From NCBI RefSeq assembly GCF_019218295.1, contig NZ_JAHUZF010000006.1:1178001-1242000 (forward strand): a DNA stretch of 64,000 nt, in the 5' to 3' direction. The notes beneath the pieces are model-generated. The model made no database searches, was not told the origin of the DNA, and saw only the letters and a program-made list of their open reading frames with translations. The position numbers and the translations under genes were made by a program. Of this stretch, positions 1-10,425 are shown piece after piece. Numbering within the stretch: position 1 is the first letter of the stretch; each line of letters begins with the position of its first letter. The DNA comes from Maritimibacter sp. DP1N21-5 (GTDB taxonomy: Bacteria > Pseudomonadota > Alphaproteobacteria > Rhodobacterales > Rhodobacteraceae).

Positions 1-1089
1 CCAGCCATAGACGCGCCGACCGCGGCGGTCGTCGAAGATGGCTTCCTTGATCTGGACTTCGATCAGCTTGCGCTTCTCTTCGACCACGATGATCAGATCG
101 AGGCCTTCCGCGAATTCGTGGAAGCTCTCCATGTCCAGTGGCCATGTCTGCGCCACCTTGTAGGTCGTGATCCCCAGCCGCTCGGCCTCGCGATCGTCGA
201 TGCCCAGAAGCGTCAGCGCGTGGATCAGGTCGAGCCAGTTCTTGCCGGCCGCGACAAGCCCGATCTTAGCCCCCGGCTTTCCCCACATCCGCCGGTCGAT
301 CCGGTTCGCGCGCGCATAGGCCTCGGCAGCGAAACGCTTGTAGTCGATCATCCGCGCTTCCTGCGGGATGCGGTCGTCCGCCAGCCGGATATTGAGCCCA
401 CCGTCGGGCATGTCGAACTCCGGCGTGATCAGGTTCATGCGGTCGAACCGCCCGTCCACCACGGAGGTCGCCTCGACCGTGTCCTTCATGAGCTTGAGCC
501 CCGCCCAGACACCGGCGAAGCGCGACAGGCCGTAGCCATAAATCCCGAGATCGAGAATTTCCTGCACCCCTGCGGGCGACAGGACCGGCATATAGGCATC
601 GACCATCGCCCAGTCGGACTGATGCAACACGGTCGAGCTTTCGCCGGTATGGTCATCGCCCATGGCCATCAGGACGCCGCCGTGGCGCGACGATCCAGCC
701 ATGTTGGCGTGCCGCATCACGTCGCCCGTCCGGTCCACGCCCGGCCCCTTGCCATACCAGAGGCCGAAAACCCCGTCGAACTTGCCCTCACCGCGCAATT
801 CGGCCTGTTGCGACCCCCAGAGCGCCGTGGCCGCCAGATCCTCGTTCAGCCCCGGCTGGAACACCACGTCCGCCGCCGTGAGATCCTTGGCCGCACGCAT
901 CATCCACATGTCGACCGAACCGAGCGGCGAGCCACGGTAGCCTGTGACCAGCCCCGCCGTATCGAGCCCGGCCGCCCGATCGCGCGCTTTTTGCATGAGC
1001 ATCAGGCGCACCAGCGCCTGCGTGCCGTTCAAGAGCACCGGGCTCTTGTCGAGATCGAACCGGTCGTGAAGGGAAACCTCCTGCCGCAT
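1..1089 (-). CDS. Indolepyruvate ferredoxin oxidoreductase, N-terminal part (cut by window edge)
   Basis: This minus-strand frame starts at ATG 1089 and runs off the left edge, so only about 363 N-terminal residues are visible. The start is supported by a GGGAGGAG Shine-Dalgarno just upstream. The protein begins MRQEVSLHDRFDL and shows TGYRGSPLGSVD, typical of the thiamine-diphosphate pyruvate-oxidoreductase fold, followed by GMNED-like and HANMAGSSRHGG segments seen in the long fused IorA/IorB enzymes (about 1,100 residues). Such enzymes oxidatively decarboxylate arylpyruvates or related 2-oxoacids to acyl-CoA. Substrate cannot be told from this fragment. It is divergent from a LysR gene that may control it. 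Confidence 0.85.
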   Translation of the reverse strand, partial: MRQEVSLHDRFDLDKSPVLLNGTQALVRLMLMQKARDRAAGLDTAGLVTGYRGSPLGSVDMWMMRAAKDLTAADVVFQPGLNEDLAATALWGSQQAELRGEGKFDGVFGLWYGKGPGVDRTGDVMRHANMAGSSRHGGVLMAMGDDHTGESSTVLHQSDWAMVDAYMPVLSPAGVQEILDLGIYGYGLSRFAGVWAGLKLMKDTVEATSVVDGRFDRMNLITPEFDMPDGGLNIRLADDRIPQEARMIDYKRFAAEAYARANRIDRRMWGKPGAKIGLVAAGKNWLDLIHALTLLGIDDREAERLGITTYKVAQTWPLDMESFHEFAEGLDLIIVVEEKRKLIEVQIKEAIFDDRRGRRVYGW

Positions 1090-1250
1090 ATGCTTGCTCC
1101 TCCCAGCTGGCATGTCGCGTGCCTTGAGGGTAGGTCAAAAAAACTGACCTGTAAAACGCAAGATCGCCCGATAGGCGGTTGGCTTTTCACGGAAACTTGA
1201 GGATAAGAACCTATCTTCAAACCGCTTCACAACCGCTAGTTAGTTACGCG

Positions 1251-2156
1251 ATGGATTGGGACAAGCTCAGAATATTTCACGCCGTGGCGGATGCCGGGTC
1301 GCTCACCCATGCGGGTGACACCCTCAACCTGTCCCAGTCGGCGGTGAGCCGCCAGATTCGCGGTCTCGAGGAAAGCCTGAACGCCACCCTGTTCCACCGC
1401 CATGCGCGCGGACTGATTCTCACCGAACAGGGCGAACTGCTGTTCGATGCGACCCGGTCCATGGCGCAGCGTCTCGACGCCGCCGAAGCCCGGATCCGCG
1501 ATTCGAAGGAAGAGGTCTTCGGTGAGCTGCGCGTGACCACGACCACCGGGTTCGGCTCACTCTGGCTCGCACCGCGGCTCAACAAGCTTTACGAGAAGTT
1601 CCCCGACCTCCGGATCGACCTGATGCTCGAGGAACGGGTTCTCGACCTTCCGATGCGGGAAGCCGATGTCGCGATCCGACTGAAAGAGCCGTCACAGGCT
1701 GACCTGATCCGCAAGCGGCTCATGGGCGTGAACATGCGGCTTTACGCCTCCAAGGACTATCTCGACGCACGCGGTCGACCCGAGAAGATCGAGGACCTGT
1801 CGCACCACCGGCTCATCTGCCAGAACGTGAATTCCACGCAAGTCAGCGCCGGTTCGACCTATACGCAGGAACTCCTCACCTACAACATTCCCTCGCTCCT
1901 GACCGTGAACAACTACTTCGGGGTGCTTCAGGCCACGTTGAACGGTCTCGGGATCGGGGTGCTGCCGGACTATATCCTTGCCGATTTCCCCGACATCGAA
2001 CGGGTCCTGCCGCCCTCGGAAAGCCGGGAGATCCCGGTGTTTCTCGCCTATCCCGAAGAATTGCGGCATTCCAAACGCATCGCGGCCTTCCGCGACTTCG
2101 TGACGGAAGAGATCTTCGAGCACCGCAAGAACCTTCACGAGTCGGGCGACACCTGA
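1251..2156 (+). CDS. LysR-family transcriptional regulator
   Basis: 301 residues, the usual LysR length. An N-terminal winged helix-turn-helix (MDWDKLRIFHAVADAGSL, then LNLSQSAVSRQIRGLE) is followed by a periplasmic-binding-protein-like effector domain from about residue 90. I chose ATG 1251 because MDWDKL is the normal first helix of the family; the frame stays open upstream to 1179 without family similarity. It is divergent from the indolepyruvate oxidoreductase gene with about 160 bp between them, the classic arrangement for a LysR regulator and its target. The target assignment is inference, and the effector is unknown. Confidence 0.88.
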   Translation: MDWDKLRIFHAVADAGSLTHAGDTLNLSQSAVSRQIRGLEESLNATLFHRHARGLILTEQGELLFDATRSMAQRLDAAEARIRDSKEEVFGELRVTTTTGFGSLWLAPRLNKLYEKFPDLRIDLMLEERVLDLPMREADVAIRLKEPSQADLIRKRLMGVNMRLYASKDYLDARGRPEKIEDLSHHRLICQNVNSTQVSAGSTYTQELLTYNIPSLLTVNNYFGVLQATLNGLGIGVLPDYILADFPDIERVLPPSESREIPVFLAYPEELRHSKRIAAFRDFVTEEIFEHRKNLHESGDT

Positions 2157-2240
2157 CCCTCGCGCCCCGCGTGCCATGCGCAGGGCGCATAGCAGGTTTG
2201 TTCACACTCTGCTTGTTTCATGAGCACTGCGGCAATAAAT

Positions 2241-2329
2241 CCCCCTTCGAAGGCGATCGTAGAGACATTCTCCGATTGTCTTCACCTCCCTGTTGGACTT
2301 AGGCCGGGCCCAGTGCCCGGTCTTTTTTT
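2241..2329 (+). ncRNA. Candidate small RNA ending in a strong intrinsic terminator
   Basis: The 348 bp between the LysR gene and purL (2157-2504) has no convincing protein gene but is structured. A possible promoter is TTGTTT (2213) with AATAAA about 16 bp later. From 2249 to 2283 a nearly continuous stem (GAAG...CTTC at its base, tip GAGACATTCTC) can form. It is followed by a single-stranded ACCUCCCUGUUGG stretch and then a 9-bp terminator hairpin with a seven-U tail (2301-2329). The CCUCCC stretch is complementary to Shine-Dalgarno sequences, as in several alphaproteobacterial regulatory RNAs. I cannot assign it to a named family. Confidence 0.5.
2301..2329 (+). terminator. Intrinsic terminator, GCCGGGC/GCCCGGU stem
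   Basis: The stem pairs 2301-2309 with 2315-2323 (one G-U pair) around a CCAGT loop, followed by seven Ts. It is the best-formed terminator in the window and marks the end of the transcript upstream of purL. Confidence 0.85.
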
Positions 2330-2410
2330 GGGCCGGACACTCCCCTTTAGAATTGGGCCCGGCCTTTTCTTGCTTGGCACGCCTTTGCGAAGCATGGGGC
2401 GGTCTTTTTT
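2330..2410 (+). terminator. Second terminator-like hairpin and a third U-tract before purL
   Basis: GGCCGG (2331-2336) pairs with CCGGCC (2359-2364), followed by TTTTCT; an inner CCC/GGG pair tightens the loop. A weaker hairpin around 2381-2400 (GCCT...GGGGC) is followed by TTTTTT at 2405-2410. These lie immediately after the first terminator and before purL, so purL is either strongly insulated from upstream transcription or has an attenuator-like leader. Confidence 0.5.
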
Positions 2411-2504
2411 GCCTCGTTGCGCCCCGGACCGTCCCCGAAGCACTTCCCTGTCCCGCGCCTGTGCCTTATGACGCGCACGAACAGCGCACCATGGGGAGTT
2501 GGCA

Positions 2505-4667
<2,163 letters not shown>

Positions 4668-4685
4668 GGCCAATCCACGGGTGTA

Positions 4686-4712
4686 GGGCGGGCAACCCCG
4701 CCCGCCCCTTTC
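4686..4712 (+). terminator. purL terminator
   Basis: GGGCGGG (4686-4692) pairs with a CCCGCCC arm across a CAACC-type loop, followed by CCTTTC. Just beyond it (4708-4731) is a reverse-oriented partial match to the GGTATTT...GAAGATGA tail of the repeat family described at 26291, 34388 and 52255. Confidence 0.7.
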
Positions 4713-4768
4713 ATCTTTCCCCAAATACTCCTACCACCGTGACACGAGGCTCCCGCCACGAGGTCCCT

Positions 4769-5278
4769 ATGCCCCATATTCCCGAACTGGAATCCGACTG
4801 CCAATCCTGCGCGGCGCTATGCTGTATCGCGCTGGCCTTCGACGAAGGTCCGGACTTCGCTTTCGACAAGCCCGCGGGGCTGCCCTGCCCCAATCTCGAC
4901 GAGAACCTCGCCTGCCAGCACTACAATTATCTGGAGGACGCCGGATTTCCCGGCTGCGTGCGCTATGAATGCCGCGGCGCGGGTCAGCGCGTGACGCAAG
5001 AGGTCTTCGACGGCGACACATGGCGCGCCACCCCCGCCATCACCGGGCCGATGCTAGAGGCTTTTGCCACCATGCGCCGGATCCATGACGGGATCGAACT
5101 GCTTCTCGCCGCCGAAAATCTCGATCTGCCCGACAGCTACGAGGAAGAGCGGGAAATCCTGCTCGAGCTCTACGCGCCCGAGGAGAAATGGACCGAAGAC
5201 AGTCTCGCCGCCTTCGCGACATCGACCGCCCCGGGCCGGCTCGCCCAATTCCTGCCCCGGCTGCGCGATTTCGTGTGA
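4769..5278 (+). CDS. Cys-rich protein resembling the N-terminal domain of some pentapeptide-repeat proteins
   Basis: 169 residues. The N-terminal half contains CQSCAALCC, DKPAGLPCPNL, ACQHYNY and GFPGCVRYECRGAGQ. This spacing of cysteines is, as I recall it, the module found before the repeats in actinobacterial pentapeptide-repeat proteins; here it stands alone with a helical C-terminal half and no pentapeptide repeats. The seven or so cysteines suggest a metal or Fe-S site, which is inference. ATG 4769 is chosen because GAGG (4760-4763) sits 5 nt upstream; an open GTG at 4739 adds ten residues. It lies between purL and the bolA/grx pair, whose Fe-S role would suit a metal protein. Confidence 0.7.
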   Translation: MPHIPELESDCQSCAALCCIALAFDEGPDFAFDKPAGLPCPNLDENLACQHYNYLEDAGFPGCVRYECRGAGQRVTQEVFDGDTWRATPAITGPMLEAFATMRRIHDGIELLLAAENLDLPDSYEEEREILLELYAPEEKWTEDSLAAFATSTAPGRLAQFLPRLRDFV

Positions 5279-5372
5279 GCGCGCAGGGGGTCGCCGCGCC
5301 CGCGCACCCTTGCAGCCCGCCGCCGCCCCCTCTACATCTTGAGGCAGAACAGATACGGGAGACCCGCGCCTC

Positions 5373-5615
5373 ATGGCCATGGATGGATCGGAAATCGAAG
5401 CCCTCATTCGAGAGAGCTTTCCGAACGCGAAAATCACGATCACCGACCTTGCCGGAGACGGCAATCACTGGTCGGCGGAGGTGATCGACGAGAGTTTCCG
5501 GGGCATGAACCGCGTCCAGCAACAGCGCGCGGTCTACGCCTCACTCAAGGGCAAGATGGACGGGCCGAACGGCGACCTTCACGCGCTCGCCCTGACCACG
5601 AAAGCGCCCGCCTGA
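5373..5615 (+). CDS. BolA family protein
   Basis: 80 residues with the compact BolA fold signature: an N-terminal helix (EIEALIRESFPNAKITITDLAGDGNH), then the SAEVIDESFRGMNRVQQQRAVYASL core with the Arg-Val-x-Gln-Gln-Arg pattern of the family. BolA proteins bind monothiol glutaredoxins through a shared [2Fe-2S] cluster and act in Fe-S trafficking or iron-linked regulation. The next gene, 21 bp downstream, encodes exactly such a glutaredoxin, so the two are probably one transcript. The length fits the short IbaG-like branch better than E. coli BolA. Start could also be ATG 5379. Confidence 0.92.
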   Translation: MAMDGSEIEALIRESFPNAKITITDLAGDGNHWSAEVIDESFRGMNRVQQQRAVYASLKGKMDGPNGDLHALALTTKAPA

Positions 5616-5636
5616 CCGGGCTGAAAGGACTAGAAG

Positions 5637-5996
5637 ATGAGCGCACAGGACAGCATCAAATCGACCGTCACCTCGAATGACGTCGTGCTTTACATGAAGG
5701 GCACGAAGGAAATGCCGCAATGCGGTTTCTCCTCCCGCGTGGCGGGCGTGCTCAATTTCATGGGGGTGGAATTCAAGGACGTGAACGTTCTGGCCGACGA
5801 CGAGATCCGCCAGGGCATCAAGGAGTACTCCGACTGGCCGACGATCCCGCAGCTCTACGTCAAGGGCGAGTTCGTCGGCGGCTGCGATATCATCACCGAG
5901 ATGACGCTCTCGGGTGAGCTGGACCAGCTTTTCGATCAGGAAGGCATCACCTACAACAAGGATGCCGCCGAGAAGATCCGCGAAGCCAACGCCTGA
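5637..5996 (+). CDS. grxD: Monothiol glutaredoxin, CGFS type (Grx4/GrxD)
   Basis: 119 residues. The CGFS active site is at Cys29 ([10 protein letters not shown]), followed by [19 protein letters not shown], the glutathione-binding TIPQ region and GGCD. CGFS glutaredoxins carry a glutathione-ligated [2Fe-2S] cluster and hand it to targets or BolA partners rather than acting as strong reductases. The BolA-type gene immediately upstream supports this. A strong intrinsic terminator follows at 6023. Very confident. Confidence 0.96.
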   Translation: MSAQDSIKSTVTSNDVVLYMKGTKEMPQCGFSSRVAGVLNFMGVEFKDVNVLADDEIRQGIKEYSDWPTIPQLYVKGEFVGGCDIITEMTLSGELDQLFDQEGITYNKDAAEKIREANA

Positions 5997-6022
5997 AGCA
6001 GGTGTCACGGACCCCTCAAACG

Positions 6023-6048
6023 AAAGCGCCCCTCGCGGGGCGCTTTTT
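6023..6048 (+). terminator. grxD terminator
   Basis: A ten-base-pair stem AAAGCGCCCC/GGGGCGCTTT with a TCGC tetraloop is followed by Ts. It separates grxD from the convergent zapA gene. Confidence 0.9.
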
Positions 6049-6072
6049 GCGTTTCAGGCCCTGAGACCCGTC

Positions 6073-6435
6073 CTAGCCTGACTTGCTTTCCACATGGGCC
6101 GCGATCGCCTCGGCCCGCGACACGAGCCCGGAGAGCGTATCGACCACGGCTTCGGAGGCAGCCGCACCCGTGCTTGCGTCGGCCAGCGCCGCCTCGAGCT
6201 CGGCAATCCGGCGTTCGGCCATTCTGAGGCTGTCGTCGAGCCCGGCGGTCTTGTCGGCGAGCATGAGCCCCGCCATCAGGAGCATCCGGCTTTCGGTCAA
6301 ATGCCGGATCTGGCTGATCATGGAGGAGGCTTCGGCATCCAGCATCCCGGCCGCTGACCTCAGAAAATGTTCCTCGCCCTCGGCACAGGCCACCTCGAAT
6401 TCCCGGCCACCGATAGCCACCACGACGTCAGGCAT
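6073..6435 (-). CDS. zapA: Cell division protein ZapA-like
   Basis: 120 residues. The N-terminal half (MPDVVVAIGGREFEVACAEGEEHFLRSAAGMLD) matches ZapA, which binds FtsZ and promotes filament bundling at the division ring. The C-terminal half is a coiled coil (SLRMAERRIAELEAALADA). I prefer ATG 6435 because AGGAG lies seven bases upstream; a longer frame adds MPQDRRNR. The upstream coiled-coil gene overlaps this start by 8 bp, so the two are translationally coupled. Confidence 0.88.
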   Translation of the reverse strand: MPDVVVAIGGREFEVACAEGEEHFLRSAAGMLDAEASSMISQIRHLTESRMLLMAGLMLADKTAGLDDSLRMAERRIAELEAALADASTGAAASEAVVDTLSGLVSRAEAIAAHVESKSG

Positions 6436-6916
6436 CCTGTTTCTCCTGTCCTGCGGCAACGATCATCGCCTCGATCTCATCCAGCACGCCGTCAAGCTCG
6501 GTCCGATCCGCGCCCTGCGCCGCGCGCAGCGCTTCGAGTTCGGACATCATCGCCCGGTTCACCAGATGCGGCTCGGCCACCCCGTCCTGAATGGCGCCGC
6601 GCAGCGCCGCGTTGTTGGCGCGAAGTTCGGCGTTGATCCGGGCGAGCCGGGCCGAAACCTCTTCCTGCCGCGAGAGCGCCGCGGAAAGCCGTTCGACCTC
6701 GCCCGACAAACGCCCGAGGGTCGTGTCCTGCTTCTCGCGGATCGACCGCACCCGCTCCTCGAGCTGGGCATTGGCCATGCGTTCTTCCTCAAGCTGGCGC
6801 CGGAGCGCGTCGGCTTCGGCCGTGTCGCCGCCGCCGGTCCCGAGTGTCTCGACACTCGCCACGATCCGGTCGAGCGCTGCCGAGAGGCGCCCCTGAAGCT
6901 CGGAAATGTCAGTCAT
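6428..6916 (-). CDS. Coiled-coil protein coupled to zapA
   Basis: 162 residues from ATG 6916. Almost the whole sequence is charged heptad-like helix (ALRRQLEEERMANAQLEERVRSIREKQ, LSAALSRQEEVSARLARINAELRANN), with no signal peptide or membrane segment. The gene ends inside the zapA start codon region, so the products are probably made together. ZapA works with coiled-coil partners such as ZapB in enterobacteria; an analogous role here is inference from position and structure alone. A longer start at 6934 is possible. I do not recognise a named family. Confidence 0.75.
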   Translation of the reverse strand: MTDISELQGRLSAALDRIVASVETLGTGGGDTAEADALRRQLEEERMANAQLEERVRSIREKQDTTLGRLSGEVERLSAALSRQEEVSARLARINAELRANNAALRGAIQDGVAEPHLVNRAMMSELEALRAAQGADRTELDGVLDEIEAMIVAAGQEKQDA

Positions 6917-7152
6917 GATCTGCTGCCCAATCACGTCGTCTGTTGCCTCTTGCGAAGACCATGCCGGGTTCTTGGCCCGGCTGCAACCACACGACGAATC
7001 GCGCGGCGAGGCTCCGCTCGCCCCAGATTAGCGCAAGGGCCTGCCGATTGTCGCCCCTTTGCGGCCAAGGCCTTGGGTGTCGCGCTTGAACTTGGGCCTT
7101 AGCCTGATAAGAGAGACCGCGATTGCGCAATCATCGTCAAAGGAACCGCCCC

Positions 7153-9174
7153 GTGGACATTCCCGCCCTTCGCGAACAACACCCCGACCATTGGATGAAG
7201 GCCGCCGCCGTGCGGATGCTGGCCGTAGATGCGGTGCAGGCCGCGAACTCGGGCCATCCGGGGATGCCGATGGGCATGGCGGATGTGGCCACGGTGCTCT
7301 TCGAGAAACACCTGAAGTTCGATCCGTCCCGCCCCGACTGGCCGGACCGGGACAGGTTCGTGCTGTCTGCCGGGCACGGGTCCATGCTGATCTATGCGCT
7401 CTTGCACCTGACCGGCTATGCCGACATGACGATCGACGAGGTGAAGAACTTCCGCCAGTGGGGCGCCAAGACCGCCGGGCACCCGGAATATGGCCACGCC
7501 GCCGGGATCGAAACGACGACCGGCCCGCTGGGTCAGGGTCTGTCCACGGCCGTCGGCATGGCGATGGCCGAAGAAATGCTCCGCGCCCGCTTCGGTGCCA
7601 AGGTGCAGGATCACTTCACCTATGTGATCGCCGGGGACGGCTGCCTCATGGAAGGCATCAGCCAGGAGGCCATCGGGCTGGCCGGCAAGCAGAAGCTCGC
7701 GAAGCTGATCGTCCTGTGGGACAACAACAACATCTCCATCGACGGCGAGATTTCCATGTCCGACGTCACCGACCAGCGCGCCCGGTTCAAGGCATCAGGC
7801 TGGCACGTGCTCGCCTGTGACGGCCATGACCCCGAGGACATCGACCGGGCTCTGACCGAGGCGAAGAAGTCGAAGAAACCCACGCTCATCGACTGCAAGA
7901 CCCACATCGGTTTCGGTTCGTCCAAACAGGACAGCGCCAAGGCGCATGGCTCGCCGCTCGGCGACGAGGAAATCGCGAAACTGCGCGAAACTTACGGCTG
8001 GAACGCCACCGCCTTCGAGATCCCCGCCAATGTGGCGCAGGACTGGAAAGCGATCGGCGAGCGCGGCGTCGAAGCGCGCCGCGCCTGGGAAGGCCGGGTG
8101 GCCGACCTCTCCGACCAGCGCCAGAAGGAACTGTCGCGGGTCTTCTCGCTCGAAGCACCGTCGAAGCTCTCGGCCCGGATCAAGGCGCTGAAAAAGCAGA
8201 TCTCGGACGAAAAACCGAAGGTCGCGACCCGGAAGGCCTCGGAAATGGTGCTGGAGATCGTGAACCCGATCATGCCGGAAAACATCGGCGGCTCGGCCGA
8301 CCTCACCGGGTCCAACAACACGCTGACCGGCGATCTGGGCATCTTCGACCCGAAAAACCGCAAGGGCCGTTACGTCCACTTCGGCATCCGCGAACACGGC
8401 ATGGCGGCCGCGATGAACGGTCTGGTGCTTCACGGGGGCATCCGCCCTTATGGCGGCACCTTCATGGCCTTCACCGATTACGCTCGTGGCGCGATCCGTC
8501 TGTCCTCGCTCATGGGCATTCCCGTGACCTATGTGATGACCCACGATTCCATCGGTCTGGGCGAAGACGGCCCGACCCACCAGCCGGTCGAGCATCTCGC
8601 GATCTGGCGGGCGACGCCGAACACCTGGACCTTCCGTCCCTGTGACACGGTGGAGACCGCCGAAGCCTGGGAACTGGCGCTGACCTCGAAATCGACGCCC
8701 TCCTGCCTTGCCCTGTCCCGGCAGAACCTCGCGACGCTGCGCACCGAGCACAAGAACACGAACCTCACCGCCAAGGGCGCCTATGTGCTCGCCGAAGCGG
8801 AAGGCAAGCGCCAGGCGATCCTCATGGCCACGGGCTCCGAGGTGGAGATCGCCATGAAGGCGCGCGATCTTCTACAGGAAGAGGGCATCGGCACGCGCGT
8901 CGTGTCCATGCCCTGCATGGAGCTTTTCGCCCAGCAGGATGACGCCTATCGCCGCAAGGTGCTTCCCCCCGGCCCGGTCCGTGTGGGTGTGGAAGCAGCC
9001 CTGCGAGCCGGTGGCTGGGACCGCTGGCTTCTGGGCGAGCGCGGGTCCGAAAAGAAAGCGGCCTTCGTCGGCATGGAGGGCTTCGGTGCCTCGGCCCCGG
9101 CCCCGAAGCTTTACGAAGAGTTCGGCATCACTGCCGAAAACGTCGCAGCCACGGTCAAGAAGCTGATCGGCTGA
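7153..9174 (+). CDS. tkt: Transketolase
   Basis: 673 residues, normal for transketolase. It moves two-carbon ketol units between sugar phosphates in the pentose phosphate pathway using thiamine diphosphate. Visible motifs are [11 protein letters not shown] near the N terminus, the diphosphate/Mg motif [13 protein letters not shown]...NNNISIDG, and FVGTF-like and [10 protein letters not shown] plus [15 protein letters not shown] in the pyrimidine domain. I chose GTG 7153, preceded by AAGGAA 7 nt upstream, since the family normally starts a few residues before the LRxxH helix; the frame is open to 7123. It is divergent from the zapA pair. A perfect palindrome follows. Confidence 0.95.
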   Translation: MDIPALREQHPDHWMKAAAVRMLAVDAVQAANSGHPGMPMGMADVATVLFEKHLKFDPSRPDWPDRDRFVLSAGHGSMLIYALLHLTGYADMTIDEVKNFRQWGAKTAGHPEYGHAAGIETTTGPLGQGLSTAVGMAMAEEMLRARFGAKVQDHFTYVIAGDGCLMEGISQEAIGLAGKQKLAKLIVLWDNNNISIDGEISMSDVTDQRARFKASGWHVLACDGHDPEDIDRALTEAKKSKKPTLIDCKTHIGFGSSKQDSAKAHGSPLGDEEIAKLRETYGWNATAFEIPANVAQDWKAIGERGVEARRAWEGRVADLSDQRQKELSRVFSLEAPSKLSARIKALKKQISDEKPKVATRKASEMVLEIVNPIMPENIGGSADLTGSNNTLTGDLGIFDPKNRKGRYVHFGIREHGMAAAMNGLVLHGGIRPYGGTFMAFTDYARGAIRLSSLMGIPVTYVMTHDSIGLGEDGPTHQPVEHLAIWRATPNTWTFRPCDTVETAEAWELALTSKSTPSCLALSRQNLATLRTEHKNTNLTAKGAYVLAEAEGKRQAILMATGSEVEIAMKARDLLQEEGIGTRVVSMPCMELFAQQDDAYRRKVLPPGPVRVGVEAALRAGGWDRWLLGERGSEKKAAFVGMEGFGASAPAPKLYEEFGITAENVAATVKKLIG

Positions 9175-9196
9175 TCCGTGCCTTCATGAGGCTTAT

Positions 9197-9224
9197 ACGC
9201 CCCCGCAGAGCTCTGCGGGGGCGT
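9197..9224. terminator. Perfect 28-bp palindrome between convergent tkt and L,D-transpeptidase genes
   Basis: The left arm ACGCCCCCGCAGAG and its exact reverse complement abut with no spacer, so the hairpin loop would use central bases. There is only a short T run on either side. It sits between two converging genes and probably acts as a bidirectional terminator. Confidence 0.75.
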
Positions 9225-9240
9225 TCGCCTTCCATCGGGA

Positions 9241-9921
9241 CTAAAGGACGCGCAGGGTCTCCGGCGCGCGCGACGGCAAGACAATGACATCGGCACCGTG
9301 CACGGCCTTGTCGTGAAGATGGATAACGTCCTGATCGAGCATCCGGATACAGCCTGACGACACGGGTTTGCCCAGCTCCCGTGCAGAGGCATTGCCATGG
9401 ATGCGATAGAGCGTATCGACGCCATCCTTGAAGAGATAGAGCGCCCGCGCGCCCATCGGATTGCCCGGCCCCGGATCCATTCCGCCCAAACGCCAAGAAT
9501 ACTCCGCCAGCTCAGGTTTCCGCTCGATCATCGCGTCGGGCACCTTCCAGCGTGGCCAGTCCCGACAGAACTGGAGCCGCGCGGTCCCTTCCCAGGCAAA
9601 GCCCGCAGCGCCCACGGACACGCCGTATCGCGTGGCCGTCTCGGGCGTGTCGATGAAATGCAGGAGCGCGGCGTCCGGGTCGACGACGATGGTGCCCCGG
9701 CGCTTGTCCGGCCAGGGGTTCGGCACGGACTGGCGCCAGAGGTCGGGGCCGATCACCCCTTCTTCCACGGCGGGCACGGGAAAGGGTTCGTCGAAGATCG
9801 GCCCATAGAAGTCGGGAAGCGGCGGGGTCCTCGGGGGTTCGGGGTTGGTGTTTTCCGGGCGTGCGCAGGCAGCGACGAGGCCAAGCGCTCCGCCCGCAAC
9901 AAAGGTGCGGCGTGAAAGCAT
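9241..9921 (-). CDS. L,D-transpeptidase (YkuD/ErfK type), Tat-exported lipoprotein-like
   Basis: 226 residues from ATG 9921. The N terminus MLSRRTFVAGGALGLVAAC combines a twin-arginine motif (SRRTFV) with a lipobox ending at Cys19, so a Tat-exported lipoprotein is likely. The catalytic YkuD motif is present as IHGNAS...KPVSSGCIRM, with the cysteine nucleophile. These enzymes form 3-3 peptidoglycan cross-links or attach proteins to the wall. A GGAG lies eight bases before the start; a longer frame to 10014 lacks a signal sequence. It is convergent with tkt. A second Tat-type member of the family lies at 19854. Confidence 0.9.
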   Translation of the reverse strand: MLSRRTFVAGGALGLVAACARPENTNPEPPRTPPLPDFYGPIFDEPFPVPAVEEGVIGPDLWRQSVPNPWPDKRRGTIVVDPDAALLHFIDTPETATRYGVSVGAAGFAWEGTARLQFCRDWPRWKVPDAMIERKPELAEYSWRLGGMDPGPGNPMGARALYLFKDGVDTLYRIHGNASARELGKPVSSGCIRMLDQDVIHLHDKAVHGADVIVLPSRAPETLRVL

Positions 9922-9973
9922 GTGAAAGCTCCGTTTGATCGTGAGAATGGTGCGACAGGCACCGGGTTCGCGA

Positions 9974-10312
9974 TCAAATGGGTCGGGGTGGTCCGATTTC
10001 GGGGGATGGAGCAAAGCGGCTCGCGCCCTGCTCGGCCTGTGTCATGGCCAGCCGACCCTGCCCCGCGGGAGGCCGCACGTCTGCCTGTGCCGGCAAGAGC
10101 GCGTTGAAGCTGCAGACCGCGCCCGGGAACACTGCCGTTCGGCAGCGGTGGCCCTGTTGCGGCGCCACGCGCACGCTCGGCTCGGCGCGCAGGACCTGTT
10201 GCGCGTCCGGGGTCACGGGCACCTGACCGGCCTCGGCCACGCGCAGAACCGCGCCCCAGGGGAGCGTGAGCACGAGCATGACGACCAGCAGGATATGGCG
10301 GGCGGCGTTCAT
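9974..10312 (-). CDS. Small secreted protein of unknown function
   Basis: 112 residues from ATG 10312 (five more from 10327). The first 28 residues, MNAARHILLVVMLVLTLPWGAVLRVAEA, form a credible Sec signal peptide. The remainder contains two cysteines (HRCRTAVFPGAVCSF) and is proline-rich toward the end. It lies 52 bp upstream of the L,D-transpeptidase on the same strand and could share its transcript. No family recognised; the ribosome-binding site is weak, so reality of the gene is moderate. Confidence 0.5.
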   Translation of the reverse strand: MNAARHILLVVMLVLTLPWGAVLRVAEAGQVPVTPDAQQVLRAEPSVRVAPQQGHRCRTAVFPGAVCSFNALLPAQADVRPPAGQGRLAMTQAEQGASRFAPSPEIGPPRPI

Positions 10313-10425
10313 GAAGTCGTCATCCATCGCGAGAGCCGCGAAGTCCAGAGGAACACGCCCTCCAAAACGTCGCCCTCACGGGAACTTGCACGTTATGAAA
10401 GTGCACAGGGTCAATGTGCGCCGGG

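Noticed and set aside
118..1200. 360-codon plus-strand frame
   Set aside because: Antisense of the indolepyruvate oxidoreductase start; that reading frame has family motifs and a good ribosome-binding site.
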